From: an uncultured Planctomycetaceae bacterium
GTDB taxonomy: Bacteria > Planctomycetota > Planctomycetia > Planctomycetales > Planctomycetaceae
Reading direction: 5' to 3'
Assembly: GCA_943787265.1 (NCBI GenBank)
Contig: CALSLT010000037.1
Location: forward strand, 1-64,000
DNA: 64,000 bases
In this document: positions 44,574 through 53,900 of the stretch, piece by piece
Position numbering within the stretch: the first letter of the stretch is position 1
Layout of the letters: each line of letters begins with the position of its first letter
Program-made: the position numbers and the translations under genes
Notes under the pieces: generated by a model
The model's database searches: none
What the model was told of the DNA's origin: nothing
What the model saw: the letters and a program-made list of their open reading frames with translations, nothing else

Positions 44574-46031
44574 ATGACATCACGTCCGGCGGCAGTATCA
44601 CGATCACCATTAACGATACCGATACTGATTTCCTGGACGACCCTGGTGATCAATGATGTTGATACGGCCACAACGGGGCAGGTGCTGATTTCAGCAACCA
44701 ATGGCAACATCACGCTGAATGTCGGCGATGACGCTGACATCAATGGTGACCTGACGACGTTCGGGACTGCCGCGACGATCAACATTAACATCGATCCGTC
44801 GGTCGGCGATGCGGACACCGCATCTGTTGCAAATGATGGGGCGACGCTGGACATCGACACGGCCACCAGCATCATCACGACGAATTCGCTGACGAACGCG
44901 ACGGCTGGAACGATCATCACCGGCGGGGACCAGAACGACACGTTCAGCTTCCAGCCGCAGACGACGACTGACTTCCGGATTAATGGCAATCCTCCAGTGT
45001 TTGGTGATGCTGATGTGCCTCCGGGCGACACGCTGAATCTGGACCTGGTGAATGTCACGCTTGGTGATGCCGTCCTGACGATCGGCAGTGGCGGCGCCGG
45101 AATCGCTGGGGTCGGAGCCGGCAACTTCGATTTCGTCACGCAGCAGGATGTCGACTTCGTCAGCATCGAGACCGTGGATGCAGACAACGGCCAGTACCAC
45201 CTGGTGATGGACCAGGTCTACGCCGGCTTCGAGGGCGCCGGTCCTGATACGATCGACGGACGAATGAATGGCGATGCTGTCCCGAGTGGCGATTTTGAGG
45301 TTCGTGTCAACGGGACTCAAATGTACGCCGGTCAGGAGAGCGAGATTCTTTCGTTCACCGTGATTGGTTCGGACGACGCCGATACGTTCACCATCACGGA
45401 AACTGCGGGCGGGCTGCCACTGTTCAGTGCGGACGCGACCGCAGCAGCAGACCGACTCGGTGCTCCGGCAATTGACAACACAGGCGGCGTTGGAAGCATT
45501 GGTTCCATAACCAACGGTGGAGCATCGAACGGCGCTCACCTTGGTGGGAAAGCGGTCACTTCAACAACCGCGGTCCCGGCATTCTTTGGGGGAGCAGCGA
45601 CGAACATTGCGGCGTCGTTTGAGACCTATATCGAGCGTGAGTTCATCGCCGCCAACGACGTAAATCTCCGGGACATCACGGGAACTCAGGTGTCAATTCA
45701 CTTTGCCGGTGGTGATGGTGCAGATGCCGTTCAGTTCGATCTGATTACCAACCATGACGCCGCCTACTTCTCTGATTCCGTGGATGTGGCAGGTGGGGGG
45801 AACAGCGGGAATATCGTGATTACAGATGGCGACAATGCCGCAGAAGATCCAGAGATTCTGCTGTCGTTCGCCAATCTTGCTCCGATCACGTTTAACGGTG
45901 CGAGCGGCGACCTGCGATTGGACGCTTCTGATACGGCGGCGACATACCAGTTGACGCTCAACGCAATCGACGGCGACGACGCCGGTGTTGTCGTCGACGA
46001 TGATGGCTGTGAATCAGCTCGTCGGAGATAA
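44574..46031 (+). CDS. giant adhesin-like protein, fourth segment
   Basis: In frame from about 44,640 (LVINDVDTATTGQVLISATN) to about 46,000 (NAIDGDDAGVVVDD). The repeats change here: VIGSDDADTFTITETAGGLP and QVSIHFAGGDGADAVQFDLI are of the 'DGADxxxF' Ca-binding-like kind rather than the Gly/Thr repeats before. The segment ends with a shift near 46,000; the next 95 bp are read in another frame (MAVNQLVGDNGFETTTFVGF). Confidence 0.65.
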   Translation: MTSRPAAVSRSPLTIPILISWTTLVINDVDTATTGQVLISATNGNITLNVGDDADINGDLTTFGTAATININIDPSVGDADTASVANDGATLDIDTATSIITTNSLTNATAGTIITGGDQNDTFSFQPQTTTDFRINGNPPVFGDADVPPGDTLNLDLVNVTLGDAVLTIGSGGAGIAGVGAGNFDFVTQQDVDFVSIETVDADNGQYHLVMDQVYAGFEGAGPDTIDGRMNGDAVPSGDFEVRVNGTQMYAGQESEILSFTVIGSDDADTFTITETAGGLPLFSADATAAADRLGAPAIDNTGGVGSIGSITNGGASNGAHLGGKAVTSTTAVPAFFGGAATNIAASFETYIEREFIAANDVNLRDITGTQVSIHFAGGDGADAVQFDLITNHDAAYFSDSVDVAGGGNSGNIVITDGDNAAEDPEILLSFANLAPITFNGASGDLRLDASDTAATYQLTLNAIDGDDAGVVVDDDGCESARRR

Positions 46032-47299
46032 TGGCTTTGAGACCACCACGTTCGTCGGTTTCGGGGATGTTGAAATCTATGGCGGGGACGGGATCAGAAA
46101 TCATCGATCTGGTCACGCTGGATGCGTTCGATCCTGCGGGACTTGCAGAACCAGTCGCCACGCTTCGTCTCGATGGTGACAACGCAGGAAGCCAGGCTGC
46201 TGGTTCCACCACGATCGGAGATGACACGGCTGACGACAGGATTCACGTTCGGTCGCTGCCAGGAACGGTTGCTTTGACATTGTATGGTGGTGCCGGGAGC
46301 GACCATTTCGAAATCTTCAGTCAGGACACGGCCGGGGACAGTGACAACACTGTGGACGCGATTGCTGGAACGATCAATATCTCGCCGACAGCCGGAACTG
46401 GAGAGGACTCACGGGATGAAGTCGTGGCCCTGGACAGCGATCATCTGATCGTTGTCGATCGAGCGGACACCAGTTTCGATACAGTAGACTTCGTGCACGG
46501 AGCCACTACCGCGACGATTGACGGTCTGTTCGATTCTGGAACTGGCGTCGATTTGACTGTCAACGTGAACATCGACGAGCTGACCGTCGTCACGACGGAC
46601 GGCGCCGACGCGCTGAACCTGGACTTCGCCGTGGAATTCAAGCACGAGCTGGACAGCATCGAGATTTACGCTGCTGGCGGCCAGGACCAGTTTCATCTTT
46701 GCCGCGGATTCAGTCACTCCGGCAACATGCCACCATCCTGCTGGATGGTGACGAGTTGGCAACGGACGCGACTGTTCCGGCCAACACCGGGCATTAACAA
46801 CGACACGATTGACTTCAGCGCCTTCACGACGCCTCGAACAGTCACCCTGACGGGTGTTGGACCGACGAATGTCACGCTGACCGCCGGCACGGCCTTCACC
46901 GTTGGCCAGCAGCTCCGGCCACCGGAGCGGCGTTGCTCAACGCCCTGGACAACAACACCGTCGATTACCCGGCGGCCGGGACGGACATCCTCGTCCTCAG
47001 CGGGACGGACACCGACGGCAACGCCTTCTCGACGAACTTCGTCGGTCAACGCGGCCACGACCGTTGCAGAACCTGATCGACGCGCTCAACCCTCAGTACG
47101 ACGGTGCCGTTGTTTCTCTGAACGCGAATGCCGGGCAGCTGGTCGTCACGGCCAACGCCACCGGCCCGGTTGCTCTGGCGTCTGTCGATTACCGACCGCG
47201 TCGGCCAACACCGGTCAGACGACGTTCCCAACGATGAACACCACCGACGACGGGCTGGGCGGTTCGAATCAGACGTCTGCAGACCGCGACGGCGTCTGA
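46031..47299 (+). CDS. giant adhesin-like protein, fifth segment, heavily frameshifted
   Basis: True frame from about 46,096 (SEIIDLVTLDAFDPAGLAEP) to about 46,690 (DSIEIYAAGGQDQF). Then shifts come every 50-200 bp, although each piece still reads sensibly in some frame: TILLDGDELATD, INNDTIDFSAFTTPRTVTLT, LLNALDNNTVDYPAAGTDIL and LNANAGQLVVTANATGPVAL. The AAxTVAELIDALN and LNANAGQLVVTAN phrases resemble the hook-IN-like domain of flagellar hook-associated proteins. Confidence 0.5.
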   Translation: MALRPPRSSVSGMLKSMAGTGSEIIDLVTLDAFDPAGLAEPVATLRLDGDNAGSQAAGSTTIGDDTADDRIHVRSLPGTVALTLYGGAGSDHFEIFSQDTAGDSDNTVDAIAGTINISPTAGTGEDSRDEVVALDSDHLIVVDRADTSFDTVDFVHGATTATIDGLFDSGTGVDLTVNVNIDELTVVTTDGADALNLDFAVEFKHELDSIEIYAAGGQDQFHLCRGFSHSGNMPPSCWMVTSWQRTRLFRPTPGINNDTIDFSAFTTPRTVTLTGVGPTNVTLTAGTAFTVGQQLRPPERRCSTPWTTTPSITRRPGRTSSSSAGRTPTATPSRRTSSVNAATTVAEPDRRAQPSVRRCRCFSERECRAAGRHGQRHRPGCSGVCRLPTASANTGQTTFPTMNTTDDGLGGSNQTSADRDGV

Positions 47300-47991
47300 C
47301 GCTCGGAAGCCGGAACGCCCGCGACATGCTGTCGGCACGACCACGTCTGAATGCTCTGGCTTCAAACGCCGTCGCCGATGGCGGAGTCGACTACGACGGT
47401 GCGGCCGGAGCTGGTGCCGACACGATCAACATCTCCGGTGTGGACACCGACGGCAGTGCCGTTGCAATGCCACGCTGACCAACGTCGGGGCCAGCGACCA
47501 CCGTCAACGACCTGCTGGGGGCCATCAATGGTGCGTTTGCCGGAGCGACCGCGACACTTGGGGCTGACGGCACTCATCACGCTGACGCGCCGACGCCGAA
47601 GGCATCCTGCCGCTCGAGCTGGTCATCACCGACGACGTGCTGACCACCGACTGGTTCGACCCGCTGGGACAATCACGTCTTCGTGCAGACGACGCTGGGA
47701 ACGTCCACCGTGGTCGATGGCTTCACCGGTTCGGAAACGAGCATCAACGGAACGTTCACCAACATCGACTCGCTGCGAGGCCCCGACGGATGCTGCTGGC
47801 GACACGCTGATCGCGCCGGACCTGAACAACCACTGGGACCTGTTCGACACGCCGCTGGCTGCGGATACGGCGCGTGGTAACAACCTCGGCGGGTTGCTGG
47901 CGAGCACCGATCACGGTAACCTGGTCGCCAGCCGTGCTTCGGCGATGCCAGACTTGGTGGTGCAACGACGGTTGGGCGGCCGACTGCCGCT
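47300..47991 (+). pseudogene. giant adhesin-like protein, most damaged stretch
   Basis: No frame stays open for more than about 200 bp, but pieces are recognisable: VDYDGAAGAGADTINISGVD (about 47.39 kb), VNDLLGAINGAFAGATATLG (about 47.5 kb), TTLGTSTVVDGFTGSETSIN (about 47.7 kb), DLNNHWDLFDTPLAADTARG (about 47.8 kb). At least six single-base shifts are needed. The second piece is again hook-IN-like. Coding content is clear; reading is not. Confidence 0.5.
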
Positions 47992-50900
47992 GTGTTGACT
48001 GTTCCGATTGTCGCCACATTGCCCGAACAGGATTTGATCTTTGCGTCGTTCGAGAATCTGACGGGCGGTTCACTCAGCGATCACTTCGACCTGCGTGATG
48101 CTGCTTCGGTCAGTGAAATTATTAACGGCTCGGGCGGAAACGACAGCATCGACTACCGTGACTACACCACGTCCGTTCTCGTCGATCTGTTTACCGGAAC
48201 GGCTACCAATATCAACGGGGGAGCAGCAGGAGGTCTGTTCGTGGTTGAAACGACGGGCAATGAAAACAACAGCATCGAGAACGCTATCGGTGGTTCCGCT
48301 GGTGACTTCATTGCCGGCGACAACGACGACAATATCCTCGGCGACGGTCCAGGTAACGACTACTTGAACGGTGGTGGCTTCCGGGCGAATGAAGCCGCTG
48401 CCGGAGCTCTACCAGGAACACCTGGCTTCATCGGAGCTGGGACCAGCGGCGACGACATCTTCCGCATTGAGCCGGTTGGCGGCAGTGCCGACATCATTCA
48501 GGACATCGCCGGTAGCGATACCGTCGACTTCCGCTTCGCGACTGCTGGAATTGGCGATACGACCACGTCGTTTGACATGGACATTACCAGCGATGGCCTG
48601 GGAGTTGGCGCTCCGCAGACTGTCAACAACGACGGCGGAGCTAACACTGTCGACTTCCGACGGATCACGACTCCGCTGACTGTCGATCCTGATGCGGGTG
48701 GAGCTGCTGTTATTCCTCAGCCGGAAACGGCTCCGAGCTTCGTCGAGAACTTCATCGGTTCAACGTTCAATGACTACATCTTCATTGATCCTCTGTCACT
48801 GAGCGGCAACTTCCCGGTTGGCTCGCCACCGGTCGCTCGAAGTGTCGACGGAAACAATCCTCCGAACGCCAATATCCTCGGTGGAACCGATCCGATTCCT
48901 GCCGGGGACACACTGGACTTCGATTCCAAAGGTAAGACTGTTCTGGATACCGGCTTGTCTCTGACTGCCGTTGGTGTCGGAACTGTTGCCTATCGCGACA
49001 TTGAAACGCTGGTGCCATTTGAGAATGCTCCAGCCCGAGTGCTCGATAGCACAGACGAGGGCTTCACCCTTGAAGGGGACGAACGATTCCCGTCGCTACA
49101 AGGATGGCAACTCCAATCGAACACAGAAGCCGTCGGTGGGTCGCAGTACGAATTGTATAGCCCCGAATCCGACCACCTGGCCCGCTGGACATTCAACGGA
49201 GTCACTCCAGGGCTTTATCGTGTTTCTGCTTCGTGGGCACCATTCTCGAACGCAGCAATTTCCAACGGGAGTACGCTAACTTCCGCTGCACCGTTTACCA
49301 TCCACGATGGTGATCGTGCGGTAGCTCACGAACTGATCGACCTGGAGTCATTGCCAGATGACTTTACTGACCAGGGAGCGGCCTGGGAGGATGTCGGTGG
49401 CCTGGTCTGGATTTCAGGGCATCAGCTTGTTGTTGAACTCGATCCAACAGGCATCAATTCGGTTGTGGCGGATGCTGTCCGTATCGAACGGGTATCGATT
49501 GAATCGACACAGTTAGCGACTCAAGTCGCGATGGGATCGATGACGCTCGATGTTGTCGATGCAACAGTGTTTCCCGCTCCCAACTTCACTCTGCAGATCG
49601 GGAGCGAGACAGTCACTGTCAACGGGGTGAATGTCGCAACAAACCAATTGACTCTGACAGCGGCCACGACAGTAGCACACTTCGCCGGTGAATTTGCACA
49701 GGTCGCACGTCCAGAGATCGAGGTTCAGAATGGCAGTGAACTGATACTGGATGGAAACGGTGAGGTCGATTTCGGCATTACCCGTCCCGGCAAGTCGATT
49801 GAGAAAACGATTCGGATTCTCAACACAGGTATTGATGATGATCTGGGAGACGGCGATCTCACCGTTACGCTGGCTGCAATTCCTGCCGGATTCACCACAA
49901 CGCTGGCCGGGCCAACGACCATCGCACCGGGTGAGACTCTCGCAATTGGGATCACAATGACAGCCGCAACTGTTGGTGACTTTGACGGCGACTTCCTGTT
50001 TACGACGAACGATCTGGATGAAGATCAGTTCAGCTTCCGAATTAACGGATCGGTTGCTGATTCTGCCATTATCGACGATGAGGACCCTGCGTTCGAAATC
50101 GTAGCAGGAGACTGGGATAGTGCGATTGCGGCAGGGTTCGACGGTGACTATTCGTTAGAAGGAGCTTCAACAACAGACGCTGAGGCGATCTGGACGTTCA
50201 CGAATCTTGTCGCGGGGAATTACAGGGTTTCGGCAACCTGGCCTACAACTGATCTGACGGGGCAACTGTTGGATGCAATTGGTGTGACTGAGCAAGCAAG
50301 CTTCCAGGTATTTGATGGAACTACTGCTGGTACGCAGCGTACCAGTACTGTTCTGAATCAGCGGCTCGCCCCTGACGATCTGATCGCCGACGGCGCAGTC
50401 TTCGAGGATATTGCCTCATCAGTTGTAATAAGCGGTACAACTTTAACTGTGCAGTTGACTCATACCGGAACTGACGATGATCGTCTTCTGGCCGATGCTA
50501 TACGAATTGAACGCCTGCCGGATCGAATTCTAACTGTTACGACTGATGGCGGGGCCACTTCGGTCGTCGATGATACCGGAGTAGTCTCTTACGGAAGCAA
50601 TCTGACTGCTGCTCCAGTTACGAAACAGTTTACCATCACCAATGATGCGGCCAGCACTGGCGACATCGTGTTGACGGGGCCGATTACTCCTCCAGCGGGG
50701 TTCAGTCTCGTACAGAGTTCGCCCTTTGGTACCGATGCCACAACGACGACATTGACACCCGGCCAGTTTACGACATTTACACTCCAGTTTGACGGTGGAG
50801 TGGCTGGCGCGATCACCGGACGCGTTGTCATTGATACTGATCTGGACGTTAATGATCCGTTTGACTTTGTTGTATCAGCCACTGCAGAAGCAGCCGTGAT

Positions 50901-53900
50901 CGATAATTCCGATCCTGGATTTGCGATACCAAACGGAACAATCGGCTCGACACGCCCATTCTTGAGTCCTACTGAATGGCAGGAATTGTCGATCTCCGGT
51001 GGCAACTCATTCCTGGCCAAAGAGGAAAACGCTGGGATGGATGTCGCCAGGTGGACATTCAACGTAACGCCAGGTGTATATCAGGTTTCCGGAAGCTGGC
51101 CAGGGCAGGGGAATGCAAGTACTGCGGCGCCGTTCCGAATCTTTGAAAACGGCGGATTTGACACTGGTGGCACATTGCTGCAGTCGACTTCGGCTAACCA
51201 AGTGGATCGGCCTGATCAATTTCTGGAAGACAATGCGTTCTGGAGTGACCTCGGAGTCCCCGTGATCGTGACGGGCAATACTCTGGTCGTGGAGTTGTCG
51301 GATCTTCTGGGGAATGGGCAGGTTGTTACGGCAGATGCTGTCCGAGTTGAGCGGATTACCGATCCGGAGATTACCGTCACATCCGGTGGTTCTGAGCTTG
51401 TGGATGGTGCCTCCACTGTAAATTACGGCACAACGACTGCGGGGGCTTCAGTTCTGCAAACATTCATTGTGCAGAACTTTGGCGCTCGACCAATGTTTGT
51501 CGATGCCGCATCGCTGGCTGCTTCAGTCGCTGCTCTTCCTGGATTCTCACTCACGACGTCATTTACGAGTACTGAACTAGCCCCCGGCGAGTCGTCTGTA
51601 TTCCAAGTCGAACTCGATGCGACAACGGCTGGGCGCTATTCAGGAACGATTGAATTTGCGACCGATGATTTCGACGAGCAGCTCTTCGAGATTCAACTGA
51701 TTGGTGACGTTCTCGATGCCGCTGCCACAATCGTTGACGATGGCGACGTCGGCACGTTCACGGATATTAATGGTAATCTGGCTCCAACCTACATTCGATC
51801 AGGAACGGGATTCGGTGGGGATGCACTGACATCTCCCAAGACTCTCACGCCAGGGGGAGGTGCGACGTGGACATTCGGAGGCTTGACTGCCGGCGGAATC
51901 TATCGATTGTCGAATACATGGGTTAACTATACCCCGTACCTGACTGACGTAACGTACTCGATCTATGCGGGAGATGTTGCCACGGGAACTCTGCTGGAAC
52001 AGGTGCAGATCGACCAACAGACCTCGCCAGATGATTTCGTGATTGGTGGAACTGGATTCGAAGATCTGATGGGGCCGTTCACGCTTCCTGCTGGACAGAC
52101 AACCCTTACCGTTCAGTTGCTTGGAAGCACATTCGGTAAGACTGCCGTCTTTGATGCTGTCAGGCTCGATGCATTGTCAATGCCAGAGGCTGTCGTTACC
52201 GAAGCCGCGAATATCATTACAAGTCGATCTTCATCTGTAGAATTTGGTTCGACTTTGCCCAGTATAAGTCAAACGCGAACTATTACGGTAACTAACAACG
52301 GCAACGCCGATCTGCAGTTACTGACCATTGACATGCCAAACGGGTACTCGTCGACATTCACACCCGTGACTATTGTAGCAGGAGCTAACTCCACGTTTGA
52401 CGTGACCTTGGATGCTCTTGTTAATGGAGATTTCCTTGGTGACCTTGTCTTAACAACAAACGAGCCCCGCCAGAGCGACTTCGTAATCGGTCTGTCCGGG
52501 GCCGTCACAGACACTCAGATTCTGGACAATGGAGATGCCGGATTCACCAGTTCAGGATTTCAGTCAATCGATGAGAATGCCTTCAAGGATGACATTGCCG
52601 AACCCGCCACTCCTGGTGGAGCTACTGACACAGCTACTTGGACGTTCAATGCGATTACAAATGGTACCTACAGAGTGTCCGCAACCTGGAACGGCAACAA
52701 CGTCGCCGACGCCTCGAATGCACCTTTCACGATCTACAATGGAGCCAATACTGCGGCAACTCCATCGGTTACCGTTAATGTTGACCAACGAATGGCTCCG
52801 GACGACTTCAGTGACGCTGGCGTGTTATGGGAAGACCTCGGTGTGCCATTCAATGTCACAAATGGCGCAATCACCATCCAATTGACCGACCAGGCAGATG
52901 GACGAGTTATCGCTGACGCAATACGAATCGAACCGGTAACAACGCCGGAGATCGGTATCACTGTGACGGCAGGTGGAGCCACGGTCACCGACGGCGGCTT
53001 ATTGAACTTCGGGGAAGTTCCGGTCGGCGCGGTTGCCGCAAACACGGTCAGCCTGACTGTGACCAATCATGGCGTCGGCACACTGGAGCTCGGCAACGTG
53101 CTAACACCCGCAGCAGGATTTTCGGTTACTGCTTTCGGCAGCACAATGTTGACTGCAGGGGCAACGACTACGTTTGACGTTGTTCTGGACACCTCTGCAG
53201 CGGGGACTTTTGCGGGGGCAATCTCGATAGGGAACAATGACAGCGACGAGGACCCATTTGATATTGTAGTGCTCGGAAAGGTTTCCGACGTGATCATTAT
53301 TGATGATGGCGATACAGGTTTTGCGACATCAGGAGCTGGCTGGGTGGCAGAGTCCGGTTTTGAAACACGGTTCAATGGGGATGCACAGGCTAATCCCGGT
53401 TCTACTCTTGCGACTGATGTGGCGACGTGGACGTTTAATGATCTTACTGGCGGTAGTCGATACCGGATTTCGACGTTGTGGAGTGAGGGTTCTGGCAACG
53501 CATCAGATGCGACATACGAAGTGACGGATGGGACTACGACTGAAATGGTTGTATTCAACCAGCGTCTCGCGCCAGAAGATGAGGCCAACACAGTTACTGG
53601 GACGATTAATGACCGCGACCGAACGTTTGTAAATATTGGCGACATCTTTCAGTTGGATGCCGGTGCGACGACACTGACGGTTACTTTGTCCGCCGTCGCA
53701 GATGGACGAGTTATTGCAGATGCAGTCCGCGTCGAATTGATCGATGATGCTGAAATTAAGTTGGTGCAAGGTACCACGAATGTCGCGGATGGAACCTCGT
53801 TCAACGTCGGCACGACCAACGTCGGAACGCCGACGCTGACTACGTTTACGATCGAGAATGAAGGGGCTCAAGACCTGACGCTTGGTACCACACTGAACCT

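Noticed and set aside
44216..45187. 323-codon minus-strand open frame
   Set aside because: Antisense to adhesin repeats whose sense is kept across frame breaks on the plus strand.
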